A stretch of 53,482 nucleotides of DNA from a virus. The position numbers and the translations under genes were made by a program. A model generated the notes under the pieces. That model saw only the letters and a program-made list of their open reading frames with translations, did not search any database and was not told the DNA's origin. The stretch's first letter is position 1, and the number at the start of each line of letters is the position of its first letter. The stretch spans positions 1 to 53,482 of IMG/VR virus record IMGVR_UViG_3300030117_002594, one strand, 5' to 3'. This document shows positions 41,031-50,761 of the stretch, piece by piece.

Positions 41031-42616
41031 TGGCCAATATCAATTTTCATAATGTATCTAGAGAAGAAAAACTTTTAAGAGAAGCTTATTCAGATATGAT
41101 TGCTTTCGGCAAGTTATTCTTGCCTCAAGATTATATGAGAAGTGAAACGCCTTGGTTTCATTACCAAATAGCAGACAAGGTAGATGATAAGTCTATTAAG
41201 CAGTTAGCTATTATTATGCCTAGAGGACATGGAAAGACTGTTCTTACTAAATGCGATATTTTAAAATCTTTCTGTTTTAATGGTAAAGAGAAAGAATGGG
41301 GCTTATCAGATGTTGATGAGCCTTTGTTTTATGGATGGGTATCCGCTACTGCAAAGCTTGCCACAGGGAATATGGACTATGTAAAGACTCACATTGAGAC
41401 AAATGATAGGATTAAATATTATTTTGGCGACTTGAAAGGAAAGAAATGGACAGAAACAGATATAGAGTTTGCAAATGGGTGTAAGCTCATTTCTAAATCT
41501 AATATTTCAGGGATTAGGGGAGGTGCGAAACTACACAAAAGATACGACCTTATCGTATTGGACGACTTTGAGGACGAGAACAATACAATTACTCCTGAAG
41601 CTAGAGCAAAAAACTCCAACCTTATTACTGCTGTGGTATTCCCTGCTCTTGAGCCTCATACTGGCAGGTTACGTATTAATGGGACTCCTGTCCACTTTGA
41701 TAGTTTTATTAATAATCTTATTGTTAATTATGAGAAATCTGTATCGGAAAATAAAAAGTTTTCTTGGGATGTTATTTTGCATAAAGCGATAACTGAAAAA
41801 GGTGATGCATTATGGGACAGTTGGTTTGGTTTAAAAGAATTAGATAGAAAGAAAAAGTTTTACGCTGACTCAGGTTCTCCTCACAAATTCTATCAAGAGT
41901 ATATGATGGAAGTGCAAAGTGAAGATGACTCTGTATTTAGTAGAGACCATATTAATTATTGGCAAGGTGGTTATATGTATGACCAAGATGCAGGCATTGG
42001 TTATATATTAAAAGATTCAGACAATCCTGTTCCTGTTAATGTATTTGTAGGAGTAGATTGTGCAACAGATGTTATAAGAAGAGATAGTGACTATACAGTT
42101 TTAATGGTAATTGGCGTTGATGAGTTTAATAAAGTTTATGTATTAGAGTATATTAGAAAAAGAGGTTTACCTGTACTTGGTATACCTGGTGATGAGAAAA
42201 AAGGTGTAGTAGACTACATATTTGAATTAGAAGAAAGGTATCATCCTTCTTTATTTGTAATAGAAGATACTACTATGTCTAGACCTGTATTTCAATCTTT
42301 ACGTAGCGAAATGTTAAGACGTAATCAGTTTGGAGTTAAGTTTAAAGAAGAAAAGCCTGGTACTCGTATGTCTAAAAGAGATAGAATACAAGGTATACTT
42401 GCACAAAGATTTGCTGTAGGGCAAATGCATATTAAAAAGGAAATGTATGATTTACATCATGAAATTATTACATTCGGTCCTAGGATGGGGCATGACGATG
42501 CTATCGATGCATTGGCTTACGCTTGTAAGTTTGCTGCTCCTCCTATTGGCATTCGTTCATCGGAAGGACGAAGTTATAAATATAAACCAAAAGCAAAAAG
42601 TTGGGTGGTCGCATAA
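41030..42616 (+). CDS. Terminase large subunit (528 aa)
   Basis: DNA-packaging motor. N-terminal ATPase: Walker A PRGHGKT (64-70), Walker B LIVLDD with FED (174-182) and a coupling SAT-type segment (VSATAKLATGN). C-terminal RNase-H-like nuclease: GVDCATD (D343), the Glu-containing VIEDT strand and GHDDAIDAL (D489, D490). Length is normal for the family. It takes the capsid-bound portal encoded ~1 kb downstream as partner. Coupled to the AT-hook peptide through TAATG. Confidence 0.93.
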   Translation: MANINFHNVSREEKLLREAYSDMIAFGKLFLPQDYMRSETPWFHYQIADKVDDKSIKQLAIIMPRGHGKTVLTKCDILKSFCFNGKEKEWGLSDVDEPLFYGWVSATAKLATGNMDYVKTHIETNDRIKYYFGDLKGKKWTETDIEFANGCKLISKSNISGIRGGAKLHKRYDLIVLDDFEDENNTITPEARAKNSNLITAVVFPALEPHTGRLRINGTPVHFDSFINNLIVNYEKSVSENKKFSWDVILHKAITEKGDALWDSWFGLKELDRKKKFYADSGSPHKFYQEYMMEVQSEDDSVFSRDHINYWQGGYMYDQDAGIGYILKDSDNPVPVNVFVGVDCATDVIRRDSDYTVLMVIGVDEFNKVYVLEYIRKRGLPVLGIPGDEKKGVVDYIFELEERYHPSLFVIEDTTMSRPVFQSLRSEMLRRNQFGVKFKEEKPGTRMSKRDRIQGILAQRFAVGQMHIKKEMYDLHHEIITFGPRMGHDDAIDALAYACKFAAPPIGIRSSEGRSYKYKPKAKSWVVA

Positions 42617-42617
42617 A

Positions 42618-43178
42618 ATGGAAGATATTACAATAGATGATTTATACTTAGGTATAGAAGAAGCAGAAACAGGAAATTTAAATCCTGGTATGGCTAGATA
42701 TATTAGAACAAAAAAAATAGGCTCAGGGTCTAGTGCATTTGGTCCAGTTCAAATGACTAAAGCAATATTAAGTGGACCTGGATATTCAGATATGAAATTT
42801 ACAGATGAAGAAGATTCTTTTGTAAAAAATGTTCTTATTCCTCAAGCAGATAATTTTTTAAAGTATGGCGGTGATGATATGATTGAAGGTATGGAAAGAT
42901 ACGATTATGGTGGACCAGGAGATTTTACTCCAGCAGATACTTCTATGTATAAACAAGTTGCTAAAAAAGTTATGGCTTATGAGTTTGGTCCTATGAGAGC
43001 TAAAGGTGATGTAGATACTTTTATTCAAAACTGGAGAGGGGAATCTGAAGAAGAAGACCCAAGATACTATAAAGCAGTTAGAAGTAAACTTGGAATAGAT
43101 AACAAAGCATTTAATGCTATGCAGGAAACTACAAAAACCCCTACATTAGATGCTATAAAGAATATGTTAGAAGAGTAA
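42618..43178 (+). CDS. Lysozyme/transglycosylase-like protein (186 aa)
   Basis: Start set at ATG 42618, one base after the terminase stop; the longer open frame upstream lies inside the terminase gene. GIEEAETGN followed by RTKKIGSGSSAFGPVQMT resembles the catalytic Glu and AxGxxQ region of lysozyme-superfamily lytic transglycosylases, and YYKAVRSKLG resembles their C-terminal helix. It probably cuts peptidoglycan, as an endolysin or a virion enzyme. No signal peptide. Fold assignment is by motif only. Confidence 0.6.
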   Translation: MEDITIDDLYLGIEEAETGNLNPGMARYIRTKKIGSGSSAFGPVQMTKAILSGPGYSDMKFTDEEDSFVKNVLIPQADNFLKYGGDDMIEGMERYDYGGPGDFTPADTSMYKQVAKKVMAYEFGPMRAKGDVDTFIQNWRGESEEEDPRYYKAVRSKLGIDNKAFNAMQETTKTPTLDAIKNMLEE

Positions 43179-43208
43179 ATATAATAGAGGGAAGCAGAAT
43201 GGAAACTT

Positions 43209-43571
43209 ATGGAAGAGCAATTACAAGGATTGATTGGAGAATGGGGCTGGATGGCTGCAGCTGCTTTTGCATTAATGATGTTTCGTGCTACCTTAGAAAA
43301 TATTTTAGAGTCGTTAAAGATATTTTTAGGAAACGACTTGAATACAGACGATGTAATACATTTAAATGGAAGACCAGCAAGAGTAGTAAGAGTTGGTGTA
43401 TGGAAAACAATATTTTTTGTGTATGATATTGGATGTGCAAATGGTAAACCTTATGTTAAGGGAGGCTCTAAAAAAGCTGTACAAAATGATAAACTTAAAG
43501 ATTACGAAATAGAAAAGCCGCTTCCTATGTTAGATTTATCTAAATGGGATGACTGTAAAGAGGAGGAATAA
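43209..43571 (+). CDS. Small MscS-like membrane protein (120 aa)
   Basis: One hydrophobic helix (WGWMAAAAFALMMF) is followed by DLNTDDVIHLNGRPARVVRV and WKTIFFVYD, which resemble the pore helix and beta-domain start of MscS channels (GDxIxxxGxxGxVxxIxxxxT). The rest is a short basic/acidic tail. Start at ATG 43209 with the AGAG-containing stretch upstream; another frame from 43199 is weaker. It overlaps the portal start (TAATG). A role in lysis or osmotic control is speculative. Confidence 0.55.
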   Translation: MEEQLQGLIGEWGWMAAAAFALMMFRATLENILESLKIFLGNDLNTDDVIHLNGRPARVVRVGVWKTIFFVYDIGCANGKPYVKGGSKKAVQNDKLKDYEIEKPLPMLDLSKWDDCKEEE

Positions 43572-45874
43572 TGGCTAAAAGGCAGGATAAAAAAGCATTA
43601 CGAGTTAGAGACATATTTGATAATGTCAATACTGGTAATAGACAACAATGGGAATTTATAAACCAAAAAGGTTTTGATTTTGCTAATGATAATCAGTTAT
43701 CTGCTGATGACAAAGAGATATTAGAAGAACAGGGTATGCCTACATTTACTATTAACAGAATAATACCTGTTGTAGAAATGTTAAATTATTATGCTACTGC
43801 TAATTCTCCTAGATGGCAAGCAATAGGCGCAGAAGGTAGTGATAGTGATGTTGCTGCTGTATTTTCAGATATGGCTGATTATGTATGGTATCAATCTAAT
43901 GGTCAATCTTTATTGTCTAATGCTATAAATGATTGTGTTGCTAAATCTATTGGTTATTTACTTGTTGATGTAAATCCTGATGCAGACCAAGGTATGGGAG
44001 AAGTTGTTATAAAGCAGCCTGACCCATTTGATGTTTATGTTGACCCTAAGTCTAGAAGTTTATTATTTGATGATGCTGCATATATTATGATACGTAAAGT
44101 ATTGCCTAGAACACATTTAATGAATGAGTATCCTGATGCTAAACGTAAAATTAAAAATGCTGATTCATATGATAATAGTACATATAATTATACAGAAAAA
44201 GTATTTGATGAAACTCAAAAAGATTTTAGTGCTAAAGATATATTAGAAGAGTCTACTACAGATATATTAAATGAAGAAGATTCAGGAAAAGCAGATTTAA
44301 TTGAATACTATGAGTTGTTTGAAAAAGAACAAACATTATACGTTAATATGTTTTATAAAGTTCCTCCTAATCCTGCTATTGTTCAAAAAATTAAAAAACA
44401 AGTACAGTTACAAGTGCAAGATATGCAAGCAGAATTAAGTGTTGCATTTAAAGAAAAAGAATTATTACTAGCTCAACAAGTCCAAGCAGGTCAAATATTA
44501 CCTGAAAGAATGGAATTAGAATTAGATAAAGAAACAAAGGCTATGGCCGAAAAAATTAAAGTTGCAGAAATGCAATTTGAAAACGAGTTACAAAAACAAA
44601 ACTCCATAATAGAAAATAAAATAGTTACTAAAAATGAGTTTGATGTTTTATTAAAAGATAAACAATTCTCATCTCTTATTGTTGATAGTGTAAAGTTTTA
44701 TGACTCAAGAATTAAAAAAACCTGTGTAGTTGGAGATGTCTGTATTTACGAAAAGTACTTACCTATGAATATCAAAGATTATCCTTTGATACCTTTTCAC
44801 TACAAATGGACTGGCACTCCGTACCCAATAAGTGCAGTATCTCCGCTCATAGGTAAACAACAAGAGTTAAATAAAGTGCATCAATTAATGGTGCATAATG
44901 CATCTCTTGGTAGTAGTTTAAGATGGATGTATGAAGAAGGCTCTATTGATGTAGAGCATTGGGAAAAGTATGCTGCTGCTCCTGGAGCATTATTACCTCT
45001 TAGAAGTGGTTTTAGTGCGCCTACTCCTGTAATGCCTTTTCAGTTACCTAATGCATTTTTTGGTATATCAGGTGAAGGTAAACAAGATATGGAATACTTA
45101 GCAGGTATATATTCTTCTATGCAAGGTGATACTAAACAAACTAAAGATATGCCTTTTAAGGGTATGCTTGCTATAGATGAGTATGGTACTAGAAGAGTTA
45201 AGTATTGGTTAAAGCATTCTATAGAACCAGGACTAAAACAAGTAGGTGAACTTGTAAAACAATACACACAATCTGTTTATACTGCTAATAAAGTATTTAG
45301 AATTGTACAACCAAGTGCTATACAAGAAGAAAAAAGAGTTGAAATTAATATGCCTGTATATAATGATATGGGAGAAGCTATTGGTAAGTTTATGGATTAT
45401 GGTGCTGCAAAGTTTGATGTAAGACTTATAGCAGGTTCTACATTACCAGTTAATAGATGGGCATACTTAGCAGAGTTAAAAGAATTAATGAAAATGGGAG
45501 TTGTGGATGATGTTGCTGTACTTTCAGAAACAGATATTAAGAATAAAGACAAAATTATTAAACGTAAATCTTTATATTCACAAATGAAATCTCAATTAGA
45601 TACTATGAAAAAACAAGTACAAGATAAAGAGGGAACTATTGAAACTCTTGAGAGACAACTTGTACAGGCAGGCATTAAAGGTAAAGTAATGCAAGGTCAA
45701 ATGGAAGTTAGTAGAAAAACTGCAGAAGCTAAAGCTCTTCAAGATATGGAAGCAAAAGAAACTAAAATGTTCCAACAAAAAATACGTGAAGATAATAAAA
45801 AGCATGCAGAGTCTCAACAAGAGAGAATGACGGAAATTTTAAATAACTTGCCTAATTCAAATAAGGGTGAGTAA
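43571..45874 (+). CDS. P22-type portal protein (767 aa)
   Basis: Large portal with the P22-like start (FINQKGFDFANDNQ..., PTFTINRIIPVVEMLNYYAT), PDPFDVYVDPKSR, IPFHYKWTGTPYPISAVSPL and a stem/clip region, then a long C-terminal coiled coil (~residues 670-767, KQVQDKEGTIETLERQL) like the P22 barrel. It forms the dodecameric ring for DNA entry and tail attachment. AGGAGG precedes ATG. A Gln/Glu-rich helical insertion lies near residues 275-350 (QVQLQVQDMQAEL). Confidence 0.85.
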   Translation: MAKRQDKKALRVRDIFDNVNTGNRQQWEFINQKGFDFANDNQLSADDKEILEEQGMPTFTINRIIPVVEMLNYYATANSPRWQAIGAEGSDSDVAAVFSDMADYVWYQSNGQSLLSNAINDCVAKSIGYLLVDVNPDADQGMGEVVIKQPDPFDVYVDPKSRSLLFDDAAYIMIRKVLPRTHLMNEYPDAKRKIKNADSYDNSTYNYTEKVFDETQKDFSAKDILEESTTDILNEEDSGKADLIEYYELFEKEQTLYVNMFYKVPPNPAIVQKIKKQVQLQVQDMQAELSVAFKEKELLLAQQVQAGQILPERMELELDKETKAMAEKIKVAEMQFENELQKQNSIIENKIVTKNEFDVLLKDKQFSSLIVDSVKFYDSRIKKTCVVGDVCIYEKYLPMNIKDYPLIPFHYKWTGTPYPISAVSPLIGKQQELNKVHQLMVHNASLGSSLRWMYEEGSIDVEHWEKYAAAPGALLPLRSGFSAPTPVMPFQLPNAFFGISGEGKQDMEYLAGIYSSMQGDTKQTKDMPFKGMLAIDEYGTRRVKYWLKHSIEPGLKQVGELVKQYTQSVYTANKVFRIVQPSAIQEEKRVEINMPVYNDMGEAIGKFMDYGAAKFDVRLIAGSTLPVNRWAYLAELKELMKMGVVDDVAVLSETDIKNKDKIIKRKSLYSQMKSQLDTMKKQVQDKEGTIETLERQLVQAGIKGKVMQGQMEVSRKTAEAKALQDMEAKETKMFQQKIREDNKKHAESQQERMTEILNNLPNSNKGE

Positions 45875-45901
45875 ATTACAGATAACAAATAGGAGAAAAT
45901 A

Positions 45902-46804
45902 ATGATAGAAGAAACAACTGGCAACTCAAATCCATCTAATGAAGTATCTAGTGAAGATGCTCAAAAAGGTGTATTTGACTCTAGTGATTCTTTTTTTGAT
46001 GCTCTAGACAATGATGTTAATGGTGCAGTTCTTGAAGAAGAACAATCAAGGGAAGTTCAACAAGAATCAAACGAGTCAATTACAGAAACAGCAACTCAGG
46101 AAACTGACCCTGTTAAAGAAAATGACAATGATACAATAGACTGGGAAAAAAGATATAAAGATTCCAGTCGAGAAGCTCAAAGGTTAAATGCCGAACTCCA
46201 AGAGTTCCAACCAATTAAACCTTTAGTTGATTACATGAAAAGAGATAGTGGACTAGTGGATACTATTCGAGGCTACCTGCAAAATGGTGGACAAACGCCT
46301 CAATCAGTACAAAATCAACTGAACTTATCAGAAGATTTTATATTCGATGGGCATGATGCAGTTACTGACCCTAAGTCAGAATCTGCTCAAGTACTTAATC
46401 AAATGGTAGATGCTACTGTTCAAAAACGAGTCAACAATATATTAGATAAAGAAAAACAAGTTGCAATGCAAAATCAAGCAAAAAAAGAAAAACTTAATGA
46501 AGCACAAGAGTTTATGAAAAAAACTGGAATGTCTGAAGAAGATTTTACTGAAATGCTAAATAATGCTAAAGACAAAAAGTTTACTTATGATGATATGTAT
46601 TATTTAATGAATCGTGGAAAAGTTGAACAAAATGTAGCTAATTCTACCAAAACTGAGATGCTTAATCAAATGAATAAAGCAAGACAGATACCTACGTCTC
46701 AAGGTGGAACAAATAGCGCTCCTAAACCGACTAAGTCAGAGGACGATAATATATTTGATGCACTAATAGGCGCAGATGGAGGTCTAAACGATTTATTTAG
46801 TTAA
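45902..46804 (+). CDS. Putative capsid scaffolding protein (300 aa)
   Basis: Lies directly between portal and major capsid genes. The N-terminal third is acidic and disordered, the middle is coiled coil (RYKDSSREAQRLNAELQEFQ), and the C-terminus contains Gln-rich helices and an acidic end (ADGGLNDLFS). This charge pattern and position are typical of scaffolds that direct head assembly and then leave. AGGAG precedes ATG. Confidence 0.75.
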   Translation: MIEETTGNSNPSNEVSSEDAQKGVFDSSDSFFDALDNDVNGAVLEEEQSREVQQESNESITETATQETDPVKENDNDTIDWEKRYKDSSREAQRLNAELQEFQPIKPLVDYMKRDSGLVDTIRGYLQNGGQTPQSVQNQLNLSEDFIFDGHDAVTDPKSESAQVLNQMVDATVQKRVNNILDKEKQVAMQNQAKKEKLNEAQEFMKKTGMSEEDFTEMLNNAKDKKFTYDDMYYLMNRGKVEQNVANSTKTEMLNQMNKARQIPTSQGGTNSAPKPTKSEDDNIFDALIGADGGLNDLFS

Positions 46805-46839
46805 GTAGTCTCTCAATAAACTTGTAAAGGAGATTACAA

Positions 46840-48327
46840 ATGGCAGATAATTTTAAATTATCCGACTTAAGTGTTGGGGCTGCTCCAAATGCGAGCAATC
46901 CTGGTACAGGGTCTTCCCTAAGTACAGGCGATTTAAGAAGAAGGTATAACTTTGGTGATAGAGTTTCTGAACTTAATATTTCACAAGACCCATTCTTTCG
47001 TTTTGTATCAATGGCGGCTAAAAAGCCAACAGATGACCCAAAATTTAAATTCACAGAACGTAGAGGTTCTTGGCATAAAAGATATGCTTATGTTACTGCT
47101 CATGGAGCATCAGCTGCTTTAGGAACAACAGAAGCTTCAGTTGCTGACGGTTTACTTGCTGCAGGAGATAAATATTTCTTCAAAATGGCTGCAGACTACA
47201 TGATGGCTGGTAACAGACAAAATGTTTATGGACAATCTACAAATGCTGTTGCAGTTGGCGCTCCAGGCACACAACCTAATTTCTTTTTACCTGGTCAGGT
47301 AATAAAGATTAATTTTGGTGCTGATGGCGTTCCAGGAACAATGACTGGTTATATTTTAGTTAAAGTTGTTTCTGTAGATACTGATACTGATTCAAATGCA
47401 GTTATACTAGAAACTAGTGTTGTTAAAGGAACTACAGGCGCTGCTGTAGATTTATGTTCTTTTGCAACTGCTAGTGCAGCAGAATCTCAAGTGTATGATG
47501 AAACTATTTCTGAAACACTAGAAGTTAAGAGATGCTACATTGTTGGTAATGCACATGCTGAAGGTACTGGTTACCCAGAAACATGGAAAGACCAGCCTTT
47601 TAGTACAGGTTATGGACAGACTCAAATCTGGAAAACAACTTGCGCTATGACTAACACTGCTAGAGCAACTGTTATGAAGCATGAAGGTAACGAATGGGCT
47701 AGAATCTGGAGAGAAAAACTAATCGAACATAAATATGATATTGAGCAATCTTTATTATTTGGTTCACAATATGAAGACTCAAATGGTATCTTGTATACAC
47801 AAGGTGCTGTAGACTTTGTAAGTAACTATGGTAATGTGTTTGGTTGGACAACAGGCAAAACTCAAGATGATTTCTTAGATGATATGTCTCGTTACTTTGA
47901 CCCAAGATACAACAACAATGGTGCTACTGTATTTTTCTGTAGTACTGAAGTTTACAACTGGTTCCACAAATTAGGTGGATACACTTCTGCTAATATTAAT
48001 AAAGATGACCAGTATAGAGCTGACATTCACATTACTAGCAAAAAACTTGCTGGTGGTGTTGAAATGGCTAAAGTAAACACAGTATATGGTGATATGAATC
48101 TTGTAAGAAACATTCACTTAGATGGCACAAATGTTAATATCTTAGCTATTGATATGGCTAAATGTGCTTACAGACCATTAGTTGGTAATGGTATAAATCG
48201 TGATACATCCGTCTACGTAGGTGTGCAAACACTCGAAAACTCTGGAGTCGACAGAAGAGTAGACCAAATCCTAACAGAAGCTGGTATGGAATGGTCAATG
48301 CCTGAATGCCACGCTGTTTGGTTATAA
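46840..48327 (+). CDS. Major capsid protein, N4-gp56-like (495 aa)
   Basis: Strong AAGGAG site and central position after the scaffold. The sequence has the HK97-type major capsid texture: an N-terminal arm (LSTGDLRRRYNFGDRVSEL), an extended loop (FKFTERRGSWHKRYAYVTAH), KHEGNEWARIWREKLIEHKY spine-helix region, and C-terminal strands (TSVYVGVQTLENSGVDRRVD). It resembles N4 gp56-like capsid proteins. It forms the icosahedral shell. Confidence 0.8.
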   Translation: MADNFKLSDLSVGAAPNASNPGTGSSLSTGDLRRRYNFGDRVSELNISQDPFFRFVSMAAKKPTDDPKFKFTERRGSWHKRYAYVTAHGASAALGTTEASVADGLLAAGDKYFFKMAADYMMAGNRQNVYGQSTNAVAVGAPGTQPNFFLPGQVIKINFGADGVPGTMTGYILVKVVSVDTDTDSNAVILETSVVKGTTGAAVDLCSFATASAAESQVYDETISETLEVKRCYIVGNAHAEGTGYPETWKDQPFSTGYGQTQIWKTTCAMTNTARATVMKHEGNEWARIWREKLIEHKYDIEQSLLFGSQYEDSNGILYTQGAVDFVSNYGNVFGWTTGKTQDDFLDDMSRYFDPRYNNNGATVFFCSTEVYNWFHKLGGYTSANINKDDQYRADIHITSKKLAGGVEMAKVNTVYGDMNLVRNIHLDGTNVNILAIDMAKCAYRPLVGNGINRDTSVYVGVQTLENSGVDRRVDQILTEAGMEWSMPECHAVWL

Positions 48328-48338
48328 GGAGATAACTT

Positions 48339-48842
48339 ATGGCAAATCCTATGTATGGTTCAAATAAGTTTGATAACCAAGTTGATAATGCAAATGGTGA
48401 CATAGTACATGTTGTTGCTGGTGCTGATGGAACAGCTATTGCTGGTGCTGAAACTAAAGTTTTAGTATCTGCTGATGCAGGTAACAGATATTTCGTTGAT
48501 ATATCTAGTAATACAGCATCATTTAGACTGCCTTCAGCTTATAGTAACAAAGGTATGCAAGTACATTTTCATTTAAGTATTGCATCTGATAATGAAGCTA
48601 CTAAAGATATGATTATATTCACTGATTCTACAGCTGAATTTATCATTGGTACTTGCTTAGATGGTGGTGCTGCACATGATAGTACTGTTGCTGATGACCA
48701 ACTTATGTTAGACACTTCTGCTGGCGCAGCTGGTGGTGGTGACAGAGTAAGTTTAGTATGTGATGGTATACATTGGTATATTACTGAAGCAATCGCACTA
48801 AGTGCTGATGCTTTTGTATCAGGTACTGCAACTAGGTCGTAA
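48339..48842 (+). CDS. Head accessory/decoration protein (167 aa)
   Basis: Starts 11 bases after the capsid gene with AAGGAG upstream. The N-terminus is Asn/Asp-rich; the rest is a beta domain with FRLPSAY and ends CDGIHWYITEAIALS. The same CDG-x-x-WYI ending occurs at the C-terminus of the fibre gene at 1-1091, so the domain is shared. Position suggests a capsid decoration or head-fibre protein. Confidence 0.65.
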   Translation: MANPMYGSNKFDNQVDNANGDIVHVVAGADGTAIAGAETKVLVSADAGNRYFVDISSNTASFRLPSAYSNKGMQVHFHLSIASDNEATKDMIIFTDSTAEFIIGTCLDGGAAHDSTVADDQLMLDTSAGAAGGGDRVSLVCDGIHWYITEAIALSADAFVSGTATRS

Positions 48843-48860
48843 AACTGATAAATAAATAAT

Positions 48861-48914
48861 GACTGGAGCGCTCCTTATGGTGAGCTTCCCTCCCTGTAAG
48901 GAGCGTTTCTAGTC
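48861..48914 (+). terminator. Long hairpin after the capsid gene cluster
   Basis: GACTGGAG-CGCTCCTTA (48861-48877) pairs with TAAGGAGCG-TTTCTAGTC (48897-48914): 9 perfect base pairs extended by eight more with G-U pairs and one bulge, around a 19-base loop. No T-run follows, so it is either a factor-assisted terminator or a processing hairpin that limits read-through from the highly expressed capsid genes. The remaining bases to 48967 hold a smaller CGCT/AGCG hairpin and an AGGAGG site. Confidence 0.6.
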
Positions 48915-48967
48915 TTAACTTAAACAAGCTCATTCACGCTAGCCAGCGCTTAGAGCAGGAGGAAAAA

Positions 48968-49252
48968 ATGGCAAGAGGAAAACATAAAGGTATACAACAT
49001 TATACCGTACAAGAATCAAACAATCTTTTATTAGGTCAACTTGGTTTTGATAAAGTATCAGAAGGTACTGCAGAAACTGGTAATTGGGTTGCAATATACA
49101 ATCCTGACGGTAGTGCAGTAGAAGTTGCAGTTACTTGTTCACTAGGAGATAGTACAACTATTAATATAGTATCAGGAACTTATTTATATGGGCCTTTTAC
49201 ATCTATAGAAGTTAATACAAGTAGCAAGCATGTTATTGCTTACAGAGGCTAA
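48968..49252 (+). CDS. Small beta-rich structural protein (94 aa)
   Basis: Perfect AGGAGG upstream. Product begins MARGKHKGIQHYTVQESNNL and continues as a single beta domain (NWVAIYNPDGSAVEVAV, INIVSGTYLYGPFTSIEV). Likely a minor head or head-completion protein by position and fold type; no family named. Confidence 0.6.
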   Translation: MARGKHKGIQHYTVQESNNLLLGQLGFDKVSEGTAETGNWVAIYNPDGSAVEVAVTCSLGDSTTINIVSGTYLYGPFTSIEVNTSSKHVIAYRG

Positions 49253-49253
49253 T

Positions 49254-49418
49254 ATGGACTTAGATACATTAAAATCAGCAACAATAGGAGGTAGTAGTAT
49301 GGCTATACAGTGCATAGAAATACTTCCTGATATAGTTAGGTTAGGAGTAGGTATTGCAACTATAGTTTATTTTGTTTATAAAATAGCATTAATAAGAAAA
49401 GAGTTAGCAAAAAACTAA
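49254..49418 (+). CDS. Single-span membrane protein, holin candidate (54 aa)
   Basis: ATG at 49254, one base after the previous stop, with AGAGG upstream. An N-terminal segment (MDLDTLKSATIGGSSMAIQC) precedes one hydrophobic helix (RLGVGIATIVYFVYKIALI) and a basic end (RKELAKN). Size and topology suit a small holin, and no stronger holin is seen in the window; the peptides at 34631 and 40265 are alternatives. Confidence 0.55.
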   Translation: MDLDTLKSATIGGSSMAIQCIEILPDIVRLGVGIATIVYFVYKIALIRKELAKN

Positions 49419-49438
49419 TTTAATTACTATATTATATT

Positions 49439-50761
49439 ATGAACATTGCAGAACATATAGCATATCTAATAGGAGATTTTAAAAGAGTAGTAATACCAAA
49501 TTACCCTGATACTCCAACAGTCCCAGAATTGTTAGACAAGCCAGATAGTGAGCAAGGTTTTGATTTTATACCAAAGCCTGAACCAGCTCCTGATGGTGAT
49601 ACAGGACAAGCATTTCCTGATGGAAGTGGAGACCCTTATCAAGGAGTAGGAGATAAACCTAATAAAATTGGTCCAGGAGGATTAGATGATACAATTATTA
49701 TTGATGACCCTGGAGAAGATGATGAAGAAATAGGTGGTGACCCTGCTCCTGCGATGTTAGTTACATCGTCAGAAATACCTACAGTAGACTATATTAAAAA
49801 AGAAATATTAGAGCAATGGATACAAGATAGTATTGTTAAAATATCTAAACTTATGCCAATAAATTTAAAATTACACTTAACTAAAAGTAAATCTTTTACA
49901 GCAGGTGAATGGCAAAGTGATTTAACAGATGGTATTGGATATGATTTAAATAATTTAGAAAGTAGTGATATAAATGGTGTAATGAGATATGATGGAGAAA
50001 TAGCATACGAAGCTAGAATGATACCTTTTCATCAAAGAAGTAAAGCAAGATTTGGTAGTGGATTTTTAGATGAATGCTCTGAAACAGACCCTATATATTA
50101 TATAAATGAAATGCGATTAATGGTAGAGCCTAAACCAGAAGATACACATTTAGATGCATTAGATGGTTTTTGTACTATTGATTATATTTGTTATCCTAAA
50201 CCAGATGTTAATGATGAAAGTTTAACAGATATACCTTTTGATATGCATCAAATAATTTTAATAGCAACTGCTGTTAGATGTAAAAAGTTTGAAATAGATT
50301 CTTTAGAAATACCTATTATACCTGTATTAAATGAAAACTTTCAAGGTATTAGACTTGACAATCCAGATACAGTAGATGCTATAGAAAAAGCACAAATGTT
50401 AATAGATAATTACTCAGGCAATTCTTTTAAAGATTTTTTAGAAACAGAAGATATTGAAATGGCTAAAATAGCATTAACAGGTTCTGCAAGTGAACTGCAA
50501 ATAGCAGCATTAGAGCTTTCTGAGCAAGAAAAAGCTGGAGGCCAGTATTTAGCAGAGTTTGCACAAAACATTAGTAATTTTGCTCAAAGTATTAGTAAAT
50601 TTGCAACAAGTTATAAAAAGCTTAGTGATGACTATGATACATTACAATCAGAATATCAAGAATTAATATATTCTATGAGAGGTGAGTTACCTAATAAAAA
50701 ACAATTAAAAGATACTGAAAAAAGATTAGAAAATATTAGACAGGTGGTAAATAGAAGATAA
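49439..50761 (+). CDS. Acidic virion protein, neck/tail region (440 aa)
   Basis: The N-terminal ~110 residues are Pro/Asp/Gly-rich and disordered (DSEQGFDFIPKPEPAPDGD). The middle is alpha/beta and the C-terminal ~120 residues form a coiled coil (YKKLSDDYDTLQSEYQELI). It ends in TAATG coupling with the adaptor gene. Probably a structural protein between head and tail modules; no family recognised. No AGGAG is evident upstream (AT-rich TTATATTATG). Confidence 0.55.
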   Translation: MNIAEHIAYLIGDFKRVVIPNYPDTPTVPELLDKPDSEQGFDFIPKPEPAPDGDTGQAFPDGSGDPYQGVGDKPNKIGPGGLDDTIIIDDPGEDDEEIGGDPAPAMLVTSSEIPTVDYIKKEILEQWIQDSIVKISKLMPINLKLHLTKSKSFTAGEWQSDLTDGIGYDLNNLESSDINGVMRYDGEIAYEARMIPFHQRSKARFGSGFLDECSETDPIYYINEMRLMVEPKPEDTHLDALDGFCTIDYICYPKPDVNDESLTDIPFDMHQIILIATAVRCKKFEIDSLEIPIIPVLNENFQGIRLDNPDTVDAIEKAQMLIDNYSGNSFKDFLETEDIEMAKIALTGSASELQIAALELSEQEKAGGQYLAEFAQNISNFAQSISKFATSYKKLSDDYDTLQSEYQELIYSMRGELPNKKQLKDTEKRLENIRQVVNRR

